This document shows, one piece after another, positions 33,940 to 43,900 of a DNA stretch of 64,000 bases. The notes under the pieces are model-generated. The model did no database searches, was not told the DNA's origin, and worked only from the letters and a program-made list of their open reading frames with translations. Each line of letters begins with the position of its first letter. Position 1 is the stretch's first letter. The position numbers were made by a program, and so were the translations under genes. This DNA comes from JABWAN01 sp041918175 (lineage in GTDB: Bacteria; Zhuqueibacterota; Zhuqueibacteria; Zhuqueibacterales; Zhuqueibacteraceae): the NCBI GenBank assembly GCA_041918175.1, contig JAYRWE010000094.1, forward strand, positions 248,001 to 312,000, read 5' to 3'.

Positions 33940-34569
33940 TTATCTTCCAACCGTGCTCCTCTTTTTTAAAACCACACGCGCCGGCGCGCCTTCCAAACCC
34001 ATCAACTTGAGCGGCAAACAAATCATGTCATATTCGCCCGCAACGCATGCCGCGAGCGTGAGACTTTCCACAATGATTACGCCATGTGCGAGCAAGAGAC
34101 GATGCACCTCCGCATATTCGGCATTCATGCTATCCACCGAAGGGCTATCAATTCCCACCAAACGCACATTGCGCGCGAGCAAAAACTCCGCGGCTTCGAG
34201 CGCGAGCCATGCCGAAGGCCGTGGCAAAAGCTGTTGCTGCGCAGAAGTTTTGAGCAATAGCCGCTCACACGCTTCCGGCAAAGCCGCGCGCATTTGTGCG
34301 AGCGTGATGCTCTCCGGTGTGAACACCGCAACGACATGCGCCGGGCCGATCAACACCTCCAATGCCAACTCATCGACGCTGGCGCCATTCGGCAAAAAAT
34401 GCAACGGCGCATCGACATGCGTGCCGAGATGCGCAGACATGGAAATCGCGCTGAGGCAGCAAGCATCGCCGCGCGCGAAACTCAACAGTTGACGCACGGT
34501 CAAGCTCGGATCGCCCGGATAGGGCGGCGTTGTTTCGCTCAACGGCAAGGTCGCATCAAGCCAGTTCAT
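33940..34569 (-). CDS. Cyclase family protein (kynurenine-formamidase-like hydrolase)
   Basis: Metal-dependent hydrolase of 209 residues of the cyclase (PF04199-type) family. The family motif is 'SMSAHLGTHVDAPLHFLPNG' with the H-x-G-T-H-x-D metal ligands; the C-terminal region includes 'RLVGIDSPSVD' and an ending 'GAPARVVLKK'. Relatives hydrolyse N-formylkynurenine or similar amides; the substrate is not clear without kynurenine-pathway neighbours. It is the first gene before rnhB. Confidence 0.9.
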   Translation of the reverse strand: MNWLDATLPLSETTPPYPGDPSLTVRQLLSFARGDACCLSAISMSAHLGTHVDAPLHFLPNGASVDELALEVLIGPAHVVAVFTPESITLAQMRAALPEACERLLLKTSAQQQLLPRPSAWLALEAAEFLLARNVRLVGIDSPSVDSMNAEYAEVHRLLLAHGVIIVESLTLAACVAGEYDMICLPLKLMGLEGAPARVVLKKRSTVGR

Positions 34570-34653
34570 GCGGCAACAAGCTCCAATTAATAAAAAGCTT
34601 TTACGGCGAAACGCGGTGACTTCAGGATCGGCGATTAAATAACTTTCCCATTT

Positions 34654-34686
34654 CTAAACCGCGAATAGACGCGAATGAACGCGAAT
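34654..34686. repeat. Interspersed repeat, copy 1 (CGCGAATGAACGC family)
   Basis: CTAAACCGCGAATAGACGCG followed by AATGAACGCGAAT is shared with 37512-37544 at one mismatch. It lies in the gap before the lptF/lptG genes. Confidence 0.65.
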
Positions 34687-34719
34687 TAATCTGACTTTGA
34701 TTCGCTCCTGCGCGTAGCG

Positions 34720-35826
34720 TTATTTGCGCGCATGCACGAGCACGACAAGCCCAGCGACAAAGAAAATCGCATTGCCCATCCACGCGCCGAGCATGGGCGC
34801 GAGCGTGCCGTTTTGCGCCAACGTTTGCCCCATCTTCACCGTGCCGAAATATAAAAAGGCAATGACCAGCGTGAGCGCGACGCCGACCGCGCCGCTCGAA
34901 CGCAGCCGCCCGACCGCCAGCGGCGCGCCGAACAACACGATGATGAAATTGGCGAAGGGGAAAGAAATTTTCAAATAGAGATCAACCAGCCAACGCTCCG
35001 GGTTGCCGCCGTTGTTCGCCACTTCCGTGATGAATTGCTGCAACTCGCCAAAGGACATTTCCTCCGGAATCTTTTGCACTTTGTTGAGCACCTCGGGCGT
35101 GAAGAAAAGCTTGGGCAGAGACAACGTGTCAAACTTGGTTGCAACCTCGCTTCCGTTTGCGAAATTGCGCTCATAGCCGTGGAGCGCTTGCCACGTGCTA
35201 TCTCGCCAGCGCAGCGCGTTCGCGTCGATGCGATGCACGATGAACACGCCGTCGTAATCTTGAATGCTCACCTTCTCCGCGGTTTGTGTTTCGGCGTTGA
35301 AGAAGCCGATGAACACCCGCCGGGAGGATTTGGGTGTGGCGGCTTCGGTTGTTTGCCCATGATCTTGCAAATAGATGTTAGAAAGTCGCGCCGGCAAATT
35401 TTGCGGCATGCGATCCATATGGCGATCTTTAATCTCGGCCTTGCGTTGATTCGCGACGGGCACGACTTTCTCCGCGAACAACATGAGGCCGAGACTGAGC
35501 AGAAACGCTATAATATAAACCGGCGCGAGTATGCGATAAAGCGCCACGCCCGAGGCCTTCATCGCCGTCAGCTCGTTGTACTTGCTCAATTGCCCGATGC
35601 TGAACAACGCCGCGAGCAGCATGGCGATGGGAAACATCAACACGACGATGTACGGCGTGAAATAGAAATAATAACTCGCGATGATCAAGCCCGGCACGTC
35701 GCGGTCGATATAATCGGAAAGGCGCTCCACCAAGTCGATCACAATGAAGATACTGATGAACGCGACGATGGGAAAGCTCAACGTGAAGAAGAATTTTTTT
35801 ATGAGGTAGCGATCAAGAAGCCGCAT
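34720..35826 (-). CDS. LptF/LptG family permease (second of pair)
   Basis: Inner-membrane permease subunit of 368 residues of the lipopolysaccharide exporter (LptB2FGC). There are three N-terminal transmembrane helices (MRLLDRYLIKKFFFTLSF..., 'YYFYFTPYIVVLMFPIAMLLAALF', 'VALYRILAPVYIIAFLLSLGL'), a periplasmic jelly-roll domain and three C-terminal helices ('ISFPFANFIIVLFGAPLAVG' onward). 'LSKYNELTAMKASG' is a typical coupling-helix motif. The start at 35826 has GGAG ten bases upstream. It follows the other LptF/G gene by about 95 bases. Which is LptF and which LptG is not certain. Confidence 0.9.
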   Translation of the reverse strand: MRLLDRYLIKKFFFTLSFPIVAFISIFIVIDLVERLSDYIDRDVPGLIIASYYFYFTPYIVVLMFPIAMLLAALFSIGQLSKYNELTAMKASGVALYRILAPVYIIAFLLSLGLMLFAEKVVPVANQRKAEIKDRHMDRMPQNLPARLSNIYLQDHGQTTEAATPKSSRRVFIGFFNAETQTAEKVSIQDYDGVFIVHRIDANALRWRDSTWQALHGYERNFANGSEVATKFDTLSLPKLFFTPEVLNKVQKIPEEMSFGELQQFITEVANNGGNPERWLVDLYLKISFPFANFIIVLFGAPLAVGRLRSSGAVGVALTLVIAFLYFGTVKMGQTLAQNGTLAPMLGAWMGNAIFFVAGLVVLVHARK

Positions 35827-35920
35827 TAGAATTTCACTCCACTTCGTCATTCCCGCGCACGTGCAGGCGCGAAAGCGGGCATGACTTCCAAAACGAAGGG
35901 CAACAGGTATGAACCGCCGC

Positions 35921-37411
35921 TTATTTTTTTCTAAATGAAAACCAATTGCGCACGGTCGCAAAGCTTAGACTCGTGCGGTCATACGTTGCGCGCCAAAGAA
36001 AGTACGCGCCCGCGAGGCCGACAACGATATTCGCGGCCCACATCGCGAGAAAGGGCGAGATGAATTGGCGATCCGCCAAATCTTCGCCGCCGACCAAAAA
36101 CGTCCAATACAATAAAAAGAACACGAGGCTCAAACCGCCGCCCGTGGCCAAACCGCCGCGGCGTGACATGATGCCCAACGGCGCGCCGATGAGCACGAAC
36201 ACGATGCACGCGACTGGAATCGAATACTTCTTTTCAATCTCCACGGTGAGCGCTTGATTTTTGCGAACGAGGCCTTCGATCATGCTCGCATCGCGTTCGA
36301 GATGATTGAGAAGCAGGCGTTGTTGCGCGGCGATTTCAGAGGCCCAATTCGTTTTACGGGTGGGTGCGAGTTCTTGGACGGGAGTGGCAGCGGCCTGCAC
36401 CGGCAATATCGAATTGGGCGGCGTTTGCATGCGCAAAACGGGCAGCGTGCGCGCAATGGCCGTATCGCGCGGAATCGTAAACACGTTTTCGAGCGGGCGC
36501 GGCAAGCTCATCGCGACTGTCGTGTTGAGGCGTCGCCGCAATTCGCTCACTTCCTTTTTGTTGCTCGTCACCTCGCCGCGCATTTGCGCTGCGCTCTTCT
36601 CACGGTCGCCGCGATATTCCGAGTCGCTGCGATTCAATGCGAGGCCGTCGACCGCGATCGTGATGACGTGCCGCGGGAAAGTGATGCGGCGAAACTCTTC
36701 GGCTTTTTTATAATCGATTTCTTGCATTTCGCCGTCGAACAACGTGAGCACCAATGCGCTCTGTGCTTGATTCAAACCGATATAGCCGCGGCGCGCGGAA
36801 ATGTGACGGCTTTGTTCGCGATTGCCGTAATCTGTGAGCAACAAATTCCGCGCTTTCGTGACATTGGCACTATCTTCTAACTCTTGCACGAGCAGCCCGA
36901 AGTTGGGCACGTCATCATACCACACGCCGGGTTCGATGTTGATCGTCGGCCGTTTGCGCGCAATGTCGTTCGCGAGCAGGCGCGTGCGGTGATTGAAATC
37001 GGGCAGGACATTGTTATTGAACCAAACCAGCGCGAGCGCAAGCATTGCAGCGGCAAACAACGCCGGCCGCACGATAGCCCAAATGCTCACGCCGTTGGCC
37101 TCCATCGCCGCAATCTCCGTGTCCGCGGAAAAGCGGCCGAAAGCCATGAGCGTGGCCGTGAGCATGGCCATGGGCACGGCGAGCGCGATGATCCACGCCA
37201 TGTTGAGTAGAAAAAATTCGAGCGTCACGTGCCAGGGCAAGCCTTTGCTCAAAATGCGGCTCAATTCGCGAAAGAGCAGATTGAGCAAAAAGAAGAGCGT
37301 GATCACGAAGAACGCGAAAATGAACGGGCCGAGGTGCTCACGAATGATGTAGCGGGCAAGAATGAATTGGCGCATGCGGCGAATATAGCGAGGCGCGTCC
37401 TGCATTGCCAT
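35921..37411 (-). CDS. LptF/LptG family permease (first of pair, enlarged)
   Basis: Inner-membrane permease of 496 residues, the partner of the downstream LptF/G protein in the LPS exporter. The coupling-helix motif is 'FSADTEIAAMEANG' and the C-terminal helices contain 'VACIVFVLIGAPLGIMSRRGG'. It is about 100 residues longer than usual because of an extra segment (~270-390) with 'SNKKEVSELRRRLNTTVAMSLP' and Gln/Arg-rich coils between the periplasmic domain and the C-terminal helices. The start at 37411 has GGAAA upstream; 37375 is an alternative that begins right at the conserved part. Confidence 0.88.
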   Translation of the reverse strand: MAMQDAPRYIRRMRQFILARYIIREHLGPFIFAFFVITLFFLLNLLFRELSRILSKGLPWHVTLEFFLLNMAWIIALAVPMAMLTATLMAFGRFSADTEIAAMEANGVSIWAIVRPALFAAAMLALALVWFNNNVLPDFNHRTRLLANDIARKRPTINIEPGVWYDDVPNFGLLVQELEDSANVTKARNLLLTDYGNREQSRHISARRGYIGLNQAQSALVLTLFDGEMQEIDYKKAEEFRRITFPRHVITIAVDGLALNRSDSEYRGDREKSAAQMRGEVTSNKKEVSELRRRLNTTVAMSLPRPLENVFTIPRDTAIARTLPVLRMQTPPNSILPVQAAATPVQELAPTRKTNWASEIAAQQRLLLNHLERDASMIEGLVRKNQALTVEIEKKYSIPVACIVFVLIGAPLGIMSRRGGLATGGGLSLVFFLLYWTFLVGGEDLADRQFISPFLAMWAANIVVGLAGAYFLWRATYDRTSLSFATVRNWFSFRKK

Positions 37412-37511
37412 AATTTTTTCCGGCGCGTTGGTGCGCGGAACTGCATACCGGAGTGTGGCGTTCGTATCATGTGAAAATTTCGGAAATGCCGATTGAACAA
37501 CTCTTTCATTG

Positions 37512-37567
37512 CTAAACCGCGAATAGGCGCGAATGAACGCGAATCAAAAAATTAGCGTTCATTCGCG
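37512..37567. repeat. Interspersed repeat, copy 2, with inverted half (CGCGAATGAACGC family)
   Basis: The CTAAACCGCGAATA... unit of 34654-34686 recurs and is followed by its inverted half: CGCGAATGAACGC (37528-37540) pairs perfectly with 37555-37567 across a 14-base loop. Confidence 0.7.
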
Positions 37568-37657
37568 TTGATTAGCGATTTCAAAAATAGGGGGAGATTT
37601 AATCGGCATTTCTTGGTTGCGAAGCACTGCGGCGAGCGCATGCAACCGACATTTCCC

Positions 37658-37686
37658 TTGCTTCTCAAAAGCTCAATCGCTATAAT
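37658..37686 (+). promoter_or_regulatory. Promoter upstream of the SprA gene
   Basis: TTGCTT (37658-37663), 17 bases, TATAAT (37681-37686). The -10 is a perfect consensus. It lies about 290 bases upstream of the SprA start on the same strand. Confidence 0.5.
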
Positions 37687-37692
37687 TCGCGG

Positions 37693-37790
37693 CAATTCAA
37701 CGACTATTTCCCACTCCCCAATTAACCCGAGAGGCCTTATCGACTGCTTTGCTACTGGAGTTTCTGATGCCAGCATCGGCTTTTTTTCTT
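37693..37790 (+). ncRNA. Possible ~95-nt leader/small RNA ending in a terminator
   Basis: From the predicted start after TATAAT, about 70 bases run to a hairpin CTGATG-CCAG-CATCGG (37764-37779) followed by CTTTTTTTCTT. Promoter plus terminator this close with no reading frame suggests a small RNA or an attenuating leader that decides whether SprA mRNA is made. The stem is only six pairs, so this is tentative. Confidence 0.35.
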
Positions 37791-37811
37791 GACGTTTGAT
37801 CACGGAAGATC

Positions 37812-37946
37812 ATGAGAAAAAGCGCATTCTTTCGGCCTGGGCCGGAAATTTTAGACGGCATCGAATACCCTTTAAGGAAGAAGGTTAATTCATCGATCAC
37901 ACACGCGCCGCAAAGCGGGGAGAACAGCTTGGTGACGCGCACATGA
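37812..37946 (+). CDS. Possible 44-residue leader peptide upstream of SprA
   Basis: A short frame (MRKSAFFRPGPEILDG...) starts four bases after GGAAGATC, which contains a weak ribosome site, and ends 30 bases before the SprA start. It has no recognised family and may be chance. If real it could couple translation to SprA. Confidence 0.18.
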   Translation: MRKSAFFRPGPEILDGIEYPLRKKVNSSITHAPQSGENSLVTRT

Positions 37947-37976
37947 TCGCCGAAAGAAGTCAAAGCACGAAGAGTT

Positions 37977-40900
37977 ATGATCTGTTCAAAACGCTCCGGG
38001 TTAAAGGCCGCACATCTCGCGCTGTTGCACTGCATAGTTGTCGCCTCCTGCATTTTCCCCTTCCAACAATTATTTGGTCAAACCGCATCCCCCGCCACGG
38101 TGCAAGCGGAAATCGGTTTGCGTTTGCCCGACGCGAGCTGGCTTGATCCGCGCGTCTATCCTTTCGAAGAGCAACCCAAGAGCGGCATCTCGCTCGCCGG
38201 TTCGGTGTCGCCGTTGTTGCGTTGGCAGCCGGTTTCCATGCAACGCAAAACCACGGTGGATTCCACGGGCAAAAACATTTCCGTGCGCGAAGAGCTGTTT
38301 AACGAACCCTTGCGTTTGCCCTATGCGGCCACGCTCTCGGATTATTTCACGCATCGTCTGCTTTATGAGCAACGCATGCTGTGGTATCGCATCGCGAGCA
38401 AAAGTGTGTACACGACTTTGGAAACCAAGCAGGGGCGCGGCGGCGTGGATATCGACATTCCCGTGCCAATCAAAAGCAAAGCCTTTTCGCAGATCTTTGG
38501 CGGCAGCAGCGTGGGGTTGAATGTGCAAGGCGATATTCGCATCGAGGGCAGCTATCGCCGCGAAACGCGCAGCGAAGTGCGCACGTTTCTCAATCGCGGC
38601 GCAAACAATAATTTCAAATTGAACCAAACGCAGCGCTTCACCGTCACCGGCCGCATCGGCGAGAAGGTCACGGTCAATGTCGATCAAGACAGCGAGCGCG
38701 CGTTTGATTTTGAAAACAACATCAAGCTGAATTACACCGGCTTTGAAGACGAGATCGTCAAAAAGATCGAAGCCGGAAATATCTCGCTCAGTTTGCCGGG
38801 CACGCGCTTCGTCACGGTGAGCAGCACGAACGCGGGACTCTTCGGCATCAAATCCGAAATGCAACTCGGCGATTTGAATATCACCTCAGTGGCGAGCCAG
38901 GAGAAGGGCGAAAACAAAAAACTCTCACTCTCCGGCGGCGCCGCGGATCAAGCGCCGTATCGCGTGGAAGATTATCAATATCGCAAGCTAGCCTACTTCT
39001 TTCTCGACACGTTGTACCGCAGCCAGTTTCGCACGTATGCCAGCAAATGGATTCACACCTTCATCCCCGGCACGCAAGTCGCGCGACTCGATGTTTATAA
39101 AATTTCCGATGAATCCGATCCTTCGAGTATCCCCGGCGTTGCTTATCGCCAACCGGCCACGCGCCGCAACGGCATCGATATTCCGCTTGATTCCACCGAA
39201 GTCTATCGCGGCTATTTTAAAAAGCTGACGCCGCTCGTGGATTATTATCCCGAACCGACGCTCGGCTATATTCGCATGGAAACGCCGATCAACGAAGGCG
39301 ACGTGCTCGCCGTGGCCTATCAAGACACGAGCGGCACGATCGTGGGCGATATTAACTACGTCGCCAACACCGATCCCAAGCTGCGCACCGAAATTCGATT
39401 GAAGATGCTGAAAGATCGTTCGCACTTGCCGAGCCGCGATCCCAACGACACGTGGCATCTCGAATGGAAAAACGTGTATTCGCTCGGCAGCCGCAACATT
39501 CCCGAAGAAGGTTTTGAAGTTAAAATTTATTTGAAGTCAAATGCTGCCGGCGCGGATCAAGAAGAGTTGAATGTCGAGGGGCAAACCCCGCGCTCATTTT
39601 TGAATGTCTTCGGCCTTGATGAAACCGACCGCAGTGGCCGCGGGCAACCGGATAATTATATCGACAACTTCCCGGCAATTCTTGATCGCGCGCGCGGCGA
39701 GTTGATCTTTCCCGATCCGCGGCCGTTCGACCCCGACGGCGGCCCGTTCGGCGCGACCACGCAAGTGGGCGAAAACAATCCGAATCGTTTGCCGTCAACG
39801 CTGCACGTGCCTACGATGTACGACACCGCGAGCGTGAGCTTGATCAACGCGGCGAGCAAGTTTTATATCTCCGTGAAATCGACGAACCGCACGAGCACGT
39901 TCAACCTCGGCTTCAACATCATCGAAGGCTCCGAAGAAGTTTTGCTGCGCGGCCGCAAGCTCGAACGTGACAAAGATTATATCATCGATTACTTCTCCGG
40001 CTCGCTGACCATTACCAATGAAGAAGCGAGCAAGCCGGATGCGCAGGTCGAGGTTTCCTATCAAAGCAACCAGCTTTTTCAGCTTGAAAAGAAAACCATT
40101 CTCGGCACGCGCGCGGAATATCGTTTGAATCGCGATTCGTTTTTGGGCGGCACCGTGATGTATTTGAACGAGCGCTCGCTGGATCAGCGCGTGCGCCTCG
40201 GCAGCGTGGACAAAGGCCCGATGAAAAATTTCATTTGGGATTTCAACGCCAAGCTGCAATTCAAGCCGCATTTCCTCACCCAAGCGCTGAATGCTTTGCC
40301 GCTCATCTCCACACAAGAAGCGAGCGCATTCAATATCGAAGGCGAAATCGCGCAGATCATTCCCAATCCCAATACGCTGAACAGCAAAGGCACGGATGAC
40401 AACAACGGCGTGGCCTATGTTGATGACTTCGAGGGCACCAAACGGGTGACGCCGCTCGGCGTGCATCGTCGCGGCTGGGTGTTGTCTTCCATTCCGGTTT
40501 CCATTTTAAGCGACAAACTTACGGTCACGTTCAACGACGGCATTAGCTTTTTGGATCAACGCCGCGCGCTCGCGCGTCGCGGCCGCTTGACGTGGTACAA
40601 TTCGCTCGTGCCCATCAAAGACATTTACACCGGGCGCGAAGTCAACTCCAACGTCGCCAACACCGCGACGGTGATGAATCTCGCGTTCACGCCCGTGGAC
40701 ACAGTGGAAGCGAATTTTGACGCGAAAAATTCTTGGGGCGGCATTATGCGCGCGCTTTCCGCCGGTTACTTTGACCAAACCGAAGCGAAGTTTTTGGAAG
40801 TTTGGGTGCGCGGACGAATCGGCCGGGTGCATATTGACATGGGCCAAATTTCCGAAGACGCCATTCCGAACAATCGCCTCAATTCCGAAGACCTCGTGCC

Positions 40901-43900
40901 GCGCAATAAACTTTTAGATCCCAACGAAGACACCGGCCTGGACGGCGTCGCCGGCAATGATCCGAACGACTATTGGGATATCAACGCCAACGGCCGCAAA
41001 GATCGGGGCGAGCCGGCGAGCATGGATGATTTCAATTATCCTTCGATTGACAGCCGCGAATTTCTCGATGCCGTGCTGGCGGGAACCGTCAATGGCACAG
41101 AGAACAGCCAACGCGAAGAAGGCGGGCCGCGTCCGGACACGGAAGACATTAACGGCAACAGCGGTTTGGAAATCGCGAACAGTTATTTTAGTTATTTGTT
41201 CGACCTCGATCCCGCGAGCGAGAGCAACCGGAGATATCGCGCGGGCGGCAGCGATTCCACCGGCTGGATTTTGTATCGCATTCCGTTGGTCGATACGGTT
41301 TCGAGCACGAACCGGCCGAGCATGGCAAACATCGAGTACGTGCGTTTGTGGTTGGATGGCATGCCGCAAAGCACCGATCCTTATTACATGCAAGTTGCCG
41401 AAATCAATTTGATCAGCAATGAATGGCAAGAGATCGGCATCTCCACGCAAGATTCGACGCTCACCACGTTTCAAAAAAACGACGAGAAGTTCGATGTGAC
41501 CGTGGTGAATACGGAAGAGAATCCGACGTACAACTCGCCGCCGGGCGTGATTCGCGAGCGCGACCGCATTACCCAGGTGCGCGTGAAGGAGCAGTCGCAA
41601 GTGTTGCGTGTGAATCAACTGCGCACGGGCGAAGTGGCGGTGGCGCAAAAAACTTTTTACCAACCGCTCAATTTTGTGAATTACAACTTGCTGCGCATGT
41701 TCATCAATGGGCAAGATCCGCTCGGTCAACATTTCACACCGGCGAGCGATACTTCCGCGGTGGAATTTTTCATTCGCTTCGGCGCGGATGAAAAAAACTT
41801 TTATGAATTTCGCACGCGGGTTTTTCCCAACTGGGACCTGCGCAATGAAATGGATATCGCGCTCGCCGATCTTTCCGACTTGAAGCGGCTCGTCGTGGAA
41901 GCGGGCACGGATACAACGGAGCTCGCGCGCATCAAACGCGAAAATGGCATCGAACAAGTGCGCGACGGCTTTCTCGTCAGCGGCTATTTTCGCCGCGCGC
42001 TGCCGAGCGAGAACGGCGCGCAACAAGAAATTCGTGTGCGCGGCAATCCCTCTTTCACCAACGTGCGCCTCTTGATTGCCGGCGTGCGCAATCTCGGCAT
42101 TGACAACAACCCGAGCGACACGTTCACCGGCGAAGTGTGGATGGATGAATTGCGCGTGTCCGAAATTCAAAAGGACAAGGGCATTGCCATGCGCGCGCGC
42201 GCCGACCTCAAGCTTGCGGATTTGGGCACGGTGAATGTGGAAATCGAAAAGCTCGATGCGGATTTCCACAACGTCTCCACGCGCTTCGGCACGGGCGACA
42301 ACACGGAGCGCATGTCCGTGGGCGGAAGTTTGACGCTCGATAAATTGCTGCCGCAAGGTTTGGGCTTGAGCATTCCGGTGAGCGGAAGTTATTCCAGCAG
42401 CGAAGCCACGCCGAAACGATTTCCCGGGAGCGATATTTTGGTGGAAAATACGCTGGCGCGTTTATCGCCGAGCAAGCGCGACACGGTGTTGGATCATATT
42501 CAATCGCGCTCCACCCAAACTGGCTTCAACGTCTCGCTCTCCCGCCGCGCGCGCTCGAATAATTTTTTGGTGAAAAATACGATTGACAATCTGCGCACGA
42601 GCTTCAGCTACACGCGCGGCCAGTCTTCGAGCAGCACGACAAAGAAGGCGAATCGTCAAGCCTATAACGGCAGCCTCGATTACAGTCTCAATTTCGGGCG
42701 CGATAATTTCATCAAGCCGCTCGCGTGGATCGGCAAAGCGCCGCTGTTCGGCAAATTGAGCGAAACGCGGGTGTATTACACACCGCAAAAGGTCGATGCG
42801 CGCTTTCAAGCCACGAACAACTTGCAGGTCAATCAAACGCGCACCGTCTCCGCGTTTGGCGACCGCGAGCGCCTCGCCACGGCGCGTCGCAGCGATGATT
42901 ACAACGTCGGCTACAATTACGGCACTTCCTACAAGCTCTTCGAGAATCTCACCCTCGATCTCACCCGCAGATTTTCTGAGCGCATTCGCCCCGACACTTC
43001 GCGTTTCGGCGCAGATTCTACCAAGACCCTGGGCTTCACCCAAGGCCTCGGCAGATTTTTGAGCGGGAATAAAGATCGGCTCAACAATGAGCAAAGCTTC
43101 AATGCGCGTTACAATCCCAACTTCGTGAGTTGGATGAACAACAATTTCAGTTATAGCAGCACGTATCGTTTTGCGAACAACATTCAGCAAGTCGACGTCG
43201 GCCGCAGCACGAATGTGAGCAAGAATATTTCTGCGACCGCCTCGGTTCGCCTTTCAACTTTTTTCCAATCACTGCAAAAGAAAAAAGCTGCAACCACGCC
43301 CGCGGGAACGCAACGCCAAGCGCCGGGCCGAGCCGCTCCCGGCAAAAAGCCGGAAGCGCCGGAGGAGAAGGAGCAAAAAGAGGAAGAAGAAGAGCGGCCG
43401 GCGCGTCGCCCACCCGGCGCAGAAGATACGCCCGAGGACGAGCCGAAAAAAGAAGAGGGCGGCGATAAAAAGAAGACGGAGGATAAAAAGAAAGAGGAAG
43501 GCCGGCGCGGCATCGGCATCAATCCCATTACCGCGTTGGTCAATACGCTGGCGAAAATCAAAGACGTGCAGCTCAATTATAACGAGCGCAACAGTCTCGG
43601 CCACAACGCGCTTTTGGATGAGCCGATCAGCCTCGCGTATCAATTCGGATTCGCCGATGAGCCCGGCCCGAACTTCGCGTCGAATTATACCGGCGCGCTG
43701 CGCAACGTGAGCAAGGGCGCGACCTATGATGTTTCCACCGGTTTCGACGTTACTCGTAGCATCAATATCGGTCTCAAATTCAGCTACGATAAACAAGAAA
43801 CCGAAACCACGACCCGCACCGGCAACTCTTCGCTGTCATGGTTCCAAATCGGCGACGCCGACGGCAGCGGCTTTGCTTTCCCAGAATGGACGTTGACCAT

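Noticed and set aside
40914..42356. Long open minus-strand frame (480 codons) opposite sprA
   Set aside because: It mirrors the sprA reading frame, has Arg/His/Ala-rich non-protein-like composition and no ribosome site; it is a shadow of the GC-biased coding strand.
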